A DNA stretch of 44,902 nt from Alphaproteobacteria bacterium UBA7314 (GTDB lineage: Bacteria; Pseudomonadota; Alphaproteobacteria; MPNO01; UBA830), in the NCBI GenBank assembly GCA_002471575.1, contig DKQG01000057.1:12539-57440 (forward strand). Direction: 5' to 3'. This document shows, piece by piece, positions 17,813-26,072 of this stretch. The translations under genes and the position numbers were made by a program. The first letter of the stretch is position 1; the number at the start of each line of letters is the position of its first letter. Under the pieces are notes generated by a model. It ran no database searches. It saw nothing but the letters and a program-made list of their open reading frames with translations, and was not told the origin of the DNA.

Positions 17813-18576
17813 GCACCTGGAAAGATTTGACGGCCGAACTCGATCTCTGGGCGGAAGCCGGCGACGTCGCTACGTTCTGGTGGCGCGACGACGATGCGGT
17901 CAGGCCGACGCCGCCGCTCGACAGATTGCTCAACCTCCGCCGGAAAAGTGGGGTACCGGTTGCGATTGCGGTCGTCCCCGCGAATGCGCAGCCAGCGTTG
18001 GCCGAAATCCTGGCGGGCGACGACATTGACATACTGCAACACGGATACGCGCACCGGAATCACAAGGACGAGACAGGCAAGAGAGCCGAACTTGGCGACG
18101 ACCGCGGCTTGTGGGATATCGCCCGCGAACTGGCCGACGGAAGGGGACGCATGTTCGACATTTTCGGCGAAGACGGCTGGACTGAGACCATGGTCCCGCC
18201 CTGGAACCGGATCGATGAGCCCGTCACTGCTTTGTTGCCAGGGCTGGGCTTCCACGGACTTTCGACGTTCAGGGCACGAGAGGCCGTGCAACCGGTACCC
18301 GGTTTGACAGCCGTCAACACGCATATCGACATCGTCGACTGGGACGGAGGTCGCGGATATGCAGGAGATCAAACGACCCTGTCGGCTGCCATCGCGCATC
18401 TTTCGGCAAAGCGCCGCGGGCTGGCCGATCGCGGCGAAGCAACCGGATTGCTGACCCATCATTTGGCGCATGATGACACTTGCTGGACCTTCATCGACAC
18501 ATTCATCGATGTGACAACCGGCCATACGGCGGCTAACTGGGTTTCGGCACGCGCACTGTTTCCGGTTCCACAATGA
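17809..18576 (+). CDS. Polysaccharide deacetylase-like (NodB-fold) protein
   Basis: A 255-residue protein resembling carbohydrate esterase family 4 / NodB-fold enzymes. Residues 24-30 read WWRDDDA, in the place of the family's metal- and base-bearing Asp pair. ILQHGYAHRNH (about 75-85) supplies the His residues equivalent to the metal-binding H-x3-5-H motif. PPWNRID lies near 142. No signal peptide is visible, unlike secreted peptidoglycan or chitin deacetylases, so it would act on a cytoplasmic glycan or lipid-linked precursor. The GTG start overlaps the upstream TGA, and its stop overlaps the next ATG. Deacetylation of an N-acetylhexosamine added by the MurG-like enzymes is a reasonable but untested hypothesis. 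Confidence 0.8.
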   Translation: MSTWKDLTAELDLWAEAGDVATFWWRDDDAVRPTPPLDRLLNLRRKSGVPVAIAVVPANAQPALAEILAGDDIDILQHGYAHRNHKDETGKRAELGDDRGLWDIARELADGRGRMFDIFGEDGWTETMVPPWNRIDEPVTALLPGLGFHGLSTFRAREAVQPVPGLTAVNTHIDIVDWDGGRGYAGDQTTLSAAIAHLSAKRRGLADRGEATGLLTHHLAHDDTCWTFIDTFIDVTTGHTAANWVSARALFPVPQ

Positions 18577-19079
18577 CGCAATACCGCCATTCTATAAGGA
18601 CGATCGCGCCGGACTATATCCGGGCAGGCGTCGGCCTGGCGTTGACCGCCGGGCCGATAATCATCGTGCCTATCGCAGAACCGCTGTCGTGGACGCTAAT
18701 GTTTCTAGTTTTCCTGTTCGCCGTATACGCCGCAAATGTCGTGATCCGTCACGCCAGCGTCATCGAGCTGAATGAAACATCCGTTTCGGTTTGTGGGCCG
18801 TTTTCGCGATCCCTTCGTTGGCAGGACCTTGAAGAAATGCGCCTGCAGTACTTTTCCACCCGGCGCGACGGTTCGCATGGCTGGATGCAACTTGTTCTCA
18901 AAGGACCGGGCGCTAAAATCCGGATCGAATCGACTCTCGGAGGCTTCGCCGATATTGTTGAACGGGCGGCGAGAACCGCCAGTAGCGAGGATCTTTTTGT
19001 CTCATCGACCACCTTGGGGAATCTTGAGCTTCTGGGTGTTAAAACAGAGTTGTTCACGTCTAGTAACGGTTCCCGATGA
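18573..19079 (+). CDS. Small membrane protein with a PH-like domain, function unknown
   Basis: A 168-residue protein with two hydrophobic segments (about 18-35 and 39-57), followed by a soluble part of about 100 residues. The soluble part runs VIELNETSVSVCGPFSRS, WQDLEEMRLQYFSTRRDG and MQLVLKGPGAKIRIES. That order, membrane hairpin then alternating strands with a W-x-D/E-I/L-x-x-x pattern, is typical of bacterial PH-like (bPH/DUF) domains. No enzymatic motif is seen. ATG overlaps the deacetylase TGA and its own stop overlaps the yejF ATG. It therefore bridges the glycan cluster and the peptide importer in one coupled unit. I do not recognise a specific family member. Confidence 0.7.
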   Translation: MTQYRHSIRTIAPDYIRAGVGLALTAGPIIIVPIAEPLSWTLMFLVFLFAVYAANVVIRHASVIELNETSVSVCGPFSRSLRWQDLEEMRLQYFSTRRDGSHGWMQLVLKGPGAKIRIESTLGGFADIVERAARTASSEDLFVSSTTLGNLELLGVKTELFTSSNGSR

Positions 19080-20956
19080 CGGATTTATTGAACGTCAACG
19101 ACCTTCAGGTCGAATTCCACTTGGCGGAAGGAGTGGTACGCGCCGTCAACGGCGTCAGTTTCCGTGTGCCCGCCGGCAAGACTGTCGCGCTGGTTGGTGA
19201 ATCCGGATCCGGGAAATCCGTCGTCTCCCAGACAATCATGGGTATCCTGCCCAAGGCAGCGAAAGTCACCGGGGGGGAAATACTTTTCACCGACCCCCGA
19301 AACAACAGCGTTACCGATCTGGTGAACCTAGAAACCGATGGCGCAAAAATGCGCGAGATACGGGGCGGGCGTATCTCGATCATCTTTCAGGAACCGATGA
19401 CATCCCTGTCGCCACTGCATACCGTGGGCGACCAGATCTCAGAAGCGCTGTTCCTTCACCGCGACGTGTCGAAGCAACAGGGGATGGAGCTGACGGCGGA
19501 AATGCTTCAGCTGGTTGGATTTCCCGACCCGGTACGGGCGCTACGCACATATCCGTTCGAACTGTCCGGTGGGCTGCGGCAGCGCGCAATGATCGCGATG
19601 GCGCTGGTGTGCCGCCCGGCGCTGCTGATCGCGGACGAACCCACCACCGCGCTGGACGTCACTATCCAGGCGCAGATCCTGAAACTAATGAACGATCTGC
19701 AATCGGAACTGCAGATGGCGGTCCTCATGATCACGCACGACCTCGGCGTGGTCGCGAACGTCGCCGATGAAATCGTGGTGATGTATCATGGTGGCGTCCT
19801 GGAACGCGGTTCGCTGAAGGATATTTTCAGCAATCCCGGTCACGATTATCTTAAAGCGCTACTACGGGCGGTGCCGCGCTTCCACATGGAAGAGGGTGAA
19901 CGCCTGGTACCGCTGCGCGAAATCCAGCATACTACCGGTCACCTGCTGGCCGAGCGCGAAGAGGAACAGGTAAAACTTGAAAAACCGTTGCTGCGGGTCT
20001 CTGGGCTGACCAAATCCTATTCGCTGCGCAAGGGTGGCATCTTTGCCGGCGGAAAAACCCAACAAGTACTGGCGGTCGACGATGTCAGCTTTTTCGTCCG
20101 CCAGGGCGAATGCCTCGGACTGGTCGGCGAATCCGGCTGCGGGAAAACCACCCTGTCGAAAATGATCATGCGCGCGTTGTCACCGGATTCCGGCCAGGTC
20201 GTCTTTAACGACGGCGGCAAAGAGGTCGACCTGATCGCACTCCGCGAGAAAGAGCTCCTACCTTACCGACGCAAGATCCAGTTCATGTTCCAGGATCCCT
20301 TCTCTTCATTGAACCCGCGCATGACTGTGTTCGACATCATTTCCGAGCCGCTGATCATCCACGATATCGGCGATCCCGCCTATCGTGCCGAAATGGTCCA
20401 GGAGCTGATGGCGCTGGTTGGGCTCGATCCGCGCTATCTAAACCGTTATCCGCACAGTTTTTCCGGTGGCCAGCGACAACGCATAGGCATCGCACGTGCG
20501 CTGGCACTTAAACCCGAACTGCTGCTTTGCGACGAACCGGTCTCGGCTCTCGACGTTTCGGTGCAGGCACAGATTCTGAATCTTCTGAAGGACCTGCAGG
20601 AAGACCTGGGGCTGACCTACTTGTTCATTTCCCATAACCTGGCGGTCGTCGACTATATCGCCGATCGGATCGCCGTGATGTGCGCCGGCCGTCTGGTGGA
20701 AACAGCGCCGCGCGACGTACTTTTCCGCGCGCCGGTGCATCCCTACACTAAGGCCCTGTTATCGGCGGTGCCGGAACCCGACCCCGATGCACGGCTCGAT
20801 CTTTCGGCGCTATTGGAAGGTAAGGCGTCCATTCCGTCGGAGTGGCCGGCGCCGTTCACGATCGACGGCAGCGGCAATCTGGGTCTGGTCGACCTAGGCG
20901 AGGAACACTTCGTTCGCGCCGACCCGTCCGTGAACGTAAGGGAGCTGGTGGCATGA
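19076..20956 (+). CDS. yejF: Peptide ABC transporter ATPase with two nucleotide-binding domains (YejF-like)
   Basis: Cytoplasmic ATPase of an oligopeptide importer; in Escherichia coli YejABEF takes up peptides including microcin C. The 626 residues hold two complete NBDs. NBD1 has Walker A GESGSGKS (about 41-49), LSGGLRQRAMIA and LLIADEPTTALD. NBD2 has GESGCGKTT (about 351-359), FSGGQRQRIGIARAL and LLLCDEPVSALD, and each is followed by the oligopeptide-transporter C-terminal extension. Both NBDs look active. The ATG overlaps the upstream TGA and its TGA overlaps the yejA ATG. Gene order here is F-A-B-E rather than A-B-E-F. Confidence 0.92.
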   Translation: MTDLLNVNDLQVEFHLAEGVVRAVNGVSFRVPAGKTVALVGESGSGKSVVSQTIMGILPKAAKVTGGEILFTDPRNNSVTDLVNLETDGAKMREIRGGRISIIFQEPMTSLSPLHTVGDQISEALFLHRDVSKQQGMELTAEMLQLVGFPDPVRALRTYPFELSGGLRQRAMIAMALVCRPALLIADEPTTALDVTIQAQILKLMNDLQSELQMAVLMITHDLGVVANVADEIVVMYHGGVLERGSLKDIFSNPGHDYLKALLRAVPRFHMEEGERLVPLREIQHTTGHLLAEREEEQVKLEKPLLRVSGLTKSYSLRKGGIFAGGKTQQVLAVDDVSFFVRQGECLGLVGESGCGKTTLSKMIMRALSPDSGQVVFNDGGKEVDLIALREKELLPYRRKIQFMFQDPFSSLNPRMTVFDIISEPLIIHDIGDPAYRAEMVQELMALVGLDPRYLNRYPHSFSGGQRQRIGIARALALKPELLLCDEPVSALDVSVQAQILNLLKDLQEDLGLTYLFISHNLAVVDYIADRIAVMCAGRLVETAPRDVLFRAPVHPYTKALLSAVPEPDPDARLDLSALLEGKASIPSEWPAPFTIDGSGNLGLVDLGEEHFVRADPSVNVRELVA

Positions 20957-22866
20957 CGATTCGAGCGGCCACCCTGTTCACCTTTCTGTCGGCGTTCTGT
21001 ACCGCCGCGACGGCCCAGGTGGCCGCGCCAGTAGAGACGCCGCTGTTCGCCAAAGATGTTGCCGCCGGAAAACTGTCGCCGGTCTCGGCACGTTTGCCGC
21101 AGAACCCCCGTATCGTCCGCCTGGAGTATCCGGGCTGGCACGGCGGCACCATGCGGGTCGTGTTCGGACGGTCAAAGGATACGCGCATCATGGTCGTGTA
21201 CGGCTACGCGCGGCTGATGACCTACGATGCGAAGTACCAGCTGCAACCGGATATTTTGGCGGGTGTCGATGTGCAGCAGGGGCGTGTCTTTACGCTGAGA
21301 CTGCGAGAGGGACACCGCTGGTCAGACGGGACTCCGTTCACGTCAGAGGATTTCCGGTATTGGTGGGAGGATGTCGCCAACCACAAAAAACTGTCGCCGC
21401 TGGGCGCCCCGAAACAGATGGTGATTGCGGGCGAGCTGGCGAAGTTCGAGGTTATCGACGACCACACCGTACGCTTCTCTTGGAACTCTCCGAATCCGCA
21501 TTTCTTGCCGGCACTGGCCTCCGCAACGCCGCTTTATATCTATCGCCCGGCCCACTACCTAAAACAGTTCCACACGGATTACGCCGACGCGGAAAAACTG
21601 GCGGCGATGGTGAAGCAATCAGGCCGTAGGAACTGGGCGGCTCTGCACAACCGACGGGACAATCAGTACAAGAACGACAATCCGAAACTGCCGACACTAC
21701 AGCCCTGGGTTCTGCGCACCAAGCCACCGGCGCAGCGGTTCATTTTCGAACGGAACCCCTATTACCATCGCATCGACCAGAACGGCCGCCAGCTACCCTA
21801 CGCCGATCGGGTTGCAATGTCAGTCGCCGCGGCCGGCGTGATCCCGCTGAAGACCGGCGCCGGCGAATCTGATTTTCAGGCGCGCGGCATTGCGTTCAAC
21901 AACTACACCTTCCTAAAGGAAGCGGAGAAGCGCGAAAATTTCAGAGTCCACTTGTGGCAGACGGCAAAAGGGGCGCACCTGGCCCTTTTCCCAAACATGA
22001 ACGTCAAGGACGACGTGTGGCGTAAACTGATGCGCGACGTGAAATTCCGGCGTGCGTTGTCTCTTGCGATCAACCGGCACGAAATAAACCAGGTCATCTA
22101 TTACGGGCTGGCGCTGGAGGGACAGAACACCGTACTGCCGCAAAGCCCGCTGTACAAAAAGGAATACCGCGACGCCTGGGCCAGATTCGATCTGAAGCAG
22201 GCAAACGAGCTGCTCGACGGCCTCGGTCTGACGGAGCGGGATTCGCGCGGTGTCCGCCTGCTGCCCGACGGACGGCCGATGGAAATCATCGTCGAGACCG
22301 CGGGCGAAGACACCGAACAGACCGACGTGCTGGAACTGATACACGATTCCTGGCTAACGGCGGGGATCAAACTCTTCACGCGCCCGTCGCAGCGCGAAGT
22401 TTTCCGCAACCGGATTTTCGCCGGTGAAACGCTAGTTTCGATCTGGTCGGGCCACGAATTCGGCCTCCCCAACGCAAATACCATTCCGAAGGAGTTCGCG
22501 CCTACCGACCAGTTGCAACTGCAATGGCCGAAATGGGGACAGTTTTTCCAGACCCGGGCGCGTGCCGGCGAGCGGCCTTCCGACGGTTACGCGCTCGAAC
22601 TGCTGAAACTCAACCGCGCCTGGGGCTATGCCCGCAGTAATGCGGAACGCCGCGATATCTGGGAGCGAATGCTCGAAATCAATGCCGATCAGATCTATTC
22701 GATCGGGCTCGTCGGCGCGGTTCCACAACCGATCGTCGTCAATCGCAATCTGCGCAACGTACCCGAAAAGGGCATTTTCAACTGGAACCCCGGTGCCCAT
22801 TTCGGCGTCTATATGCCGGACACGTTCTGGTTCGACAACGTCGACCGGCGCCAGGCCAATCGGTAA
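20953..22866 (+). CDS. yejA: Extracellular solute-binding protein family 5 (YejA-like)
   Basis: Periplasmic peptide-binding component of the importer. The 637-residue protein starts with a signal peptide (likely cleavage near TAATAQ, residue about 22) and lacks a lipobox Cys, so it should be soluble. The family 5 core shows DILAGVDVQQGRVFTLRLRE, WSDGTPFTSEDFRYWW and FRRALSLAINRHEINQVIYYG (quoted in part). The ATG at 20953 overlaps the yejF stop. It is long for family 5, as YejA proteins are. Position between yejF and yejB makes the assignment strong; the ligand is inferred only from the family. Confidence 0.9.
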   Translation: MTIRAATLFTFLSAFCTAATAQVAAPVETPLFAKDVAAGKLSPVSARLPQNPRIVRLEYPGWHGGTMRVVFGRSKDTRIMVVYGYARLMTYDAKYQLQPDILAGVDVQQGRVFTLRLREGHRWSDGTPFTSEDFRYWWEDVANHKKLSPLGAPKQMVIAGELAKFEVIDDHTVRFSWNSPNPHFLPALASATPLYIYRPAHYLKQFHTDYADAEKLAAMVKQSGRRNWAALHNRRDNQYKNDNPKLPTLQPWVLRTKPPAQRFIFERNPYYHRIDQNGRQLPYADRVAMSVAAAGVIPLKTGAGESDFQARGIAFNNYTFLKEAEKRENFRVHLWQTAKGAHLALFPNMNVKDDVWRKLMRDVKFRRALSLAINRHEINQVIYYGLALEGQNTVLPQSPLYKKEYRDAWARFDLKQANELLDGLGLTERDSRGVRLLPDGRPMEIIVETAGEDTEQTDVLELIHDSWLTAGIKLFTRPSQREVFRNRIFAGETLVSIWSGHEFGLPNANTIPKEFAPTDQLQLQWPKWGQFFQTRARAGERPSDGYALELLKLNRAWGYARSNAERRDIWERMLEINADQIYSIGLVGAVPQPIVVNRNLRNVPEKGIFNWNPGAHFGVYMPDTFWFDNVDRRQANR

Positions 22867-22877
22867 GGACCGCCAGA

Positions 22878-23876
22878 ATGCTTAAATACCTCGCCCACCG
22901 TTTATTGATCATGATCCCCACATTACTGGCGATCAGCCTGATCGTGTTCGTGATCATACAGCTGCCGCCGGGCGACTATCTCACCAGCTACATCAACGAA
23001 CTGCAGAGCCAGGGCGAAGCCGTGGACGAGGCAAAGATCGCATTCCTCCGCGAACAGTACGGCCTCGACAAACCGTGGTGGCAGCAATACGTGGTGTGGC
23101 TGTTTGGCATGCTACAGGGCGATTTCGGATTTTCGTTCGAACACAACCAGCCGGTATCCGAAGTCGTCGGCGACCGGCTTTGGCTCAGCTTTCTGGTATC
23201 GTTCACAACAATTCTGTTCACTTGGGCCGTGTCGTTTCCGATCGGCGTCTATTCCGCGACGCACCAGTACTCGTGGGGTGACTACAGCCTGTCGTTTCTC
23301 GGCTTTCTCGGCCTTGCGACGCCGAACTTCCTGCTGGCGCTGGTGCTGCTGTATCTTGCCAATCGCTGGTTCGGCACCTCGGTGGGCGGCCTGATGGATG
23401 ATCAGTTCATCGGCCAAGCATGGAGCTGGGGCAAGTTTGTTTCGGTCCTCGAACATCTATGGGTGCCCGTGGTCGTCATCGGCACGTCCGGTACCGCCGG
23501 GATGATCCGGCGCCTGCGAGCCAATCTGCTGGACGAACTGCAGCGCCAATACGTTGTCACCGGCCGGGCCAAGGGCTTGAAACCACGAAAGCTACTGATC
23601 AAGTACCCGCTGCGGATGTCGCTGAACCCGTTCATCGCCGATATCGGCAACCTTCTGCCACAGGTGATATCCGGCGCGGTGATCGTGTCTGTGGTCCTGT
23701 CGCTGCCGACCACGGGACCGATGCTGCTGCGCGCACTGCAAAGCCAGGATATGTATCTCGCGGGATCGTTCCTGATGTTCCTGTCCCTGCTGACAGTGAT
23801 CGGCGTCTTTATCTCCGACGTACTGCTGGCGATTCTCGATCCGCGGATCCGGCTCGGCGGGGCGACTACGCGATGA
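22878..23876 (+). CDS. yejB: ABC transporter permease (YejB-like)
   Basis: Inner-membrane permease of the peptide importer, 332 residues. It starts MLKYLAHRLLIMIPTLLAIS, the standard N-terminal helix of DppB/OppB/YejB permeases. The short periplasmic stretch FLREQYGLDKPWWQQYVVWL follows, and the cytoplasmic EAA loop is seen around RAKGLKPRKLLIKYPLRMSL (about 233-252). About six membrane helices. It starts 11 bases after yejA and its stop overlaps the yejE ATG (ATGA). Confidence 0.92.
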   Translation: MLKYLAHRLLIMIPTLLAISLIVFVIIQLPPGDYLTSYINELQSQGEAVDEAKIAFLREQYGLDKPWWQQYVVWLFGMLQGDFGFSFEHNQPVSEVVGDRLWLSFLVSFTTILFTWAVSFPIGVYSATHQYSWGDYSLSFLGFLGLATPNFLLALVLLYLANRWFGTSVGGLMDDQFIGQAWSWGKFVSVLEHLWVPVVVIGTSGTAGMIRRLRANLLDELQRQYVVTGRAKGLKPRKLLIKYPLRMSLNPFIADIGNLLPQVISGAVIVSVVLSLPTTGPMLLRALQSQDMYLAGSFLMFLSLLTVIGVFISDVLLAILDPRIRLGGATTR

Positions 23877-25069
23877 GTAGTCCTTCGCGTTCGGGGTCGG
23901 GCGGCGGCGATTTCGGCGACGAGAGCCTCGAACACTGGGTCTCGGACCAGCCGTTCGATCCCCATGTCGCCGAAGCACTGACCCCGGAACAGGAACGCAT
24001 CTACATGGCGTCGCAATGGCGCATGATGTGGTTGCGCTTCCGCAAACACAAGCTGGCCGTCTGGTCCGGCGCCATCCTGGCCGTTATCTATTTTTCGGTG
24101 CTGATCAGCGAATTTATCGCGCCCTACAACATGCACACGCGACACACCGATCACATCTTCGCGCCGCCGCAAACGGTGAACCTGTTTCACGATGGCCGCG
24201 TCCGCGCGCCGTTCACCTACGAGCTAAAATACGAGCTCAATATGGAAAACCTAAAACGGGAATACCGAGAAGACTCTAGCCAGATGAATTCGATCCGCTT
24301 CTTCTGTCTTGGCGATAGTTATCATTTCTGGGGCCTGATAGAGATGCGTTTCCATCTGATCTGTCCACCGAAAAACGGCACCCTGTTCCTGCTGGGGACC
24401 GACCGTCTGGGTAGAGATATGTTTTCCCGGATAGTCATGGGGACCCGGATATCGCTGACGGTAGGGCTAATTGGAATCGTAATCAGCTTTATGCTCGGAA
24501 TGTTTTTCGGTGGTCTTGCAGGCTATTATGGCGGCTGGGTCGACAATGTCACGCAGCGTATGATCGAGGTCATCCGCTCGTTCCCCGAACTTCCCCTCTG
24601 GATGGCGCTATCGGCAGCGCTGCCAGTCACATGGAGCCCAATCCTAATCTATTTCGGTATCACCATCATCCTTGGATTACTAGACTGGACGGGCCTTGCT
24701 CGCGCCGTCAGATCGAAGCTTTTATCGGTTCGCGAGGAAGACTTCGTGTCCGCAGCCCGGCTAATGGGTGCTAAGCCGGGGCGTATCATCTGGCGGCACA
24801 TGATGCCCAGCTTCATGAGCCACCTAATCGCGTCCGCTACCCTATCGATCCCGGCTATGATCCTTGGGGAGACGGCACTCTCGTTCCTTGGTTTGGGACT
24901 ACGTCCGCCAATTACTAGCTGGGGAGTGCTCTTAGCGGAAGCGCAGAACATCAATGTGGTAGCGCTCTATCCATGGCTGATGCTGCCGGTAGTACCGGTG
25001 ATCATCGTGATCCTAGCTTTTAATTTCCTTGGCGATGGACTGCGCGACGCGGCCGATCCTTATAAATGA
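23873..25069 (+). CDS. yejE: ABC transporter permease (YejE-like)
   Basis: Second permease of the importer, 398 residues. A hydrophilic N-terminus of about 50 residues precedes the first membrane helix (LAVWSGAILAVIYFSVLISE). The large periplasmic loop (about residues 85-170) is a YejE feature. The gate sequence LLGTDRLGRDMFSRI then matches OppC/DppC/YejE permeases, and the EAA loop is RLMGAKPGRIIWRHMMPSF (about 299-317). The C-terminal LNFLGDGLRDAADP-type ending is present. ATG 23873 overlaps the yejB stop. It is the last gene of the long coupled plus-strand run that started at 12411. Confidence 0.92.
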   Translation: MSSPSRSGSGGGDFGDESLEHWVSDQPFDPHVAEALTPEQERIYMASQWRMMWLRFRKHKLAVWSGAILAVIYFSVLISEFIAPYNMHTRHTDHIFAPPQTVNLFHDGRVRAPFTYELKYELNMENLKREYREDSSQMNSIRFFCLGDSYHFWGLIEMRFHLICPPKNGTLFLLGTDRLGRDMFSRIVMGTRISLTVGLIGIVISFMLGMFFGGLAGYYGGWVDNVTQRMIEVIRSFPELPLWMALSAALPVTWSPILIYFGITIILGLLDWTGLARAVRSKLLSVREEDFVSAARLMGAKPGRIIWRHMMPSFMSHLIASATLSIPAMILGETALSFLGLGLRPPITSWGVLLAEAQNINVVALYPWLMLPVVPVIIVILAFNFLGDGLRDAADPYK

Positions 25070-25335
25070 GTTAATCTTTTGCACACGAATTAGTCTGCCA
25101 GGCTCACCGCATTGTCCGCTGCGTCGCAGTTTACCTGTCTAGATGCGGGCTACGCCTCGATGAAAAGTTTGGGTTCGCGCCTTCAGACCTGGCGTAGGGC
25201 GAAAACCAAAACGGCCGGCTATCCAACACTATCTAATTTGGCCCGCAGCAACACCCTAGCTCGAATAGGGTGCAATCAGCACTCGCGGCATTATTTTGTG
25301 CGTTTAACAACACAATTTAGGCGAGCATTATCTTC
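25070..25335. other. Intergenic, GC-to-AT transition
   Basis: Between yejE and the OmpW-like gene (330 bases to its ATG). Composition shifts from GC-rich to AT-rich here. A 75-codon open frame at 25112-25339 has no protein-like character. I see no terminator, tRNA or insertion-sequence end. Confidence 0.5.
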
Positions 25336-25364
25336 TTGATAAATATCTCAGCCGTCAGTATTAC
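25336..25364 (+). promoter_or_regulatory. Promoter for the OmpW-like gene
   Basis: TTGATA (25336-25341), 17 bases, then TATTAC (25359-25364). Transcription would start near 25371, about 28 bases before the ATG at 25399, with GGGGAG as ribosome-binding site at 25384-25389. Its position argues against translation from the in-frame TTG at 25336. Confidence 0.5.
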
Positions 25365-25398
25365 CACGACGCAGCGAAAAGTCGGGGAGTCTTTATCG

Positions 25399-26061
25399 AT
25401 GAATGCAGGCAAAATACTTTTTTCTCAGTTTTTCGTCCGTTCGACTAGTGCGTTGTTGTTGATCCTCCTGCTATTTGGGTTCTGCCCAACCGCTATTGCT
25501 CAAACTGCTGGAGATACAATAATTCGACTTAGAGCATTGGCGATTGATACGAACGCTGACGGTACTTCAGCGGAGATGGGCGGAGAAGTTAAAACTGGCA
25601 ACGATTTAATACCTGAACTCGACATTACATACTTCGTTGCAGACCAGTTTTCTTTTGAAACGATGCTAGGCGTTGCCAAGTACAATGTACAATTGGACGG
25701 TTCTGCGCTGGGAAATATGGACGTCGGCACCGTAAAAAAACTGCCGACAGCTTTAACCTTCCAATTTCACCCAGCGGTTTCAGGAAAATTACGTCCGTAT
25801 ATAGGTGCAGGAGCGTCTTACACCATGTTTTTCGACGAAAGGGTGGGCCGGAGCATTACGGATGTCGAGTATCGGGATGAATGGGGGTTTATTTTCCAAG
25901 CGGGTATCAACTATTACCTCGATAATAAATTTTCCCTTAACCTGGACGTAAAAAAATACTTTATAGAGACCGATATGAAGATGAACAACGGTACGATTAA
26001 CGCTCGCAATGTTAGTATAGATCCTCTCATGGTCGGAATAGGTATCGGGATCAATTTTTAA
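25399..26061 (+). CDS. OmpW family outer-membrane protein
   Basis: A 220-residue outer-membrane beta-barrel. The signal peptide ends CPTAIAQ (cleavage near residue 34). The mature part shows OmpW hallmarks: IIRLRALAIDTN at the first strand, ELDITYFVADQFSFETMLG, LPTALTFQFHP, LRPYIGAGASYTMFF and the terminal strand VGIGIGINF ending in Phe. OmpW barrels form a narrow hydrophobic channel for small apolar compounds. ATG 25399 is chosen for the GGGGAG upstream and the promoter placement. It is the first gene of the AT-rich block and lies only 11 bases from the HD-GAF gene, so the two are likely cotranscribed. Confidence 0.88.
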   Translation: MNAGKILFSQFFVRSTSALLLILLLFGFCPTAIAQTAGDTIIRLRALAIDTNADGTSAEMGGEVKTGNDLIPELDITYFVADQFSFETMLGVAKYNVQLDGSALGNMDVGTVKKLPTALTFQFHPAVSGKLRPYIGAGASYTMFFDERVGRSITDVEYRDEWGFIFQAGINYYLDNKFSLNLDVKKYFIETDMKMNNGTINARNVSIDPLMVGIGIGINF

Positions 26062-26072
26062 AGGTTGGTTTA

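Noticed and set aside
25112..25339. 75-codon plus-strand open frame after yejE
   Set aside because: No protein-like composition, no ribosome-binding site, and it runs into the ompW promoter; treated as intergenic.
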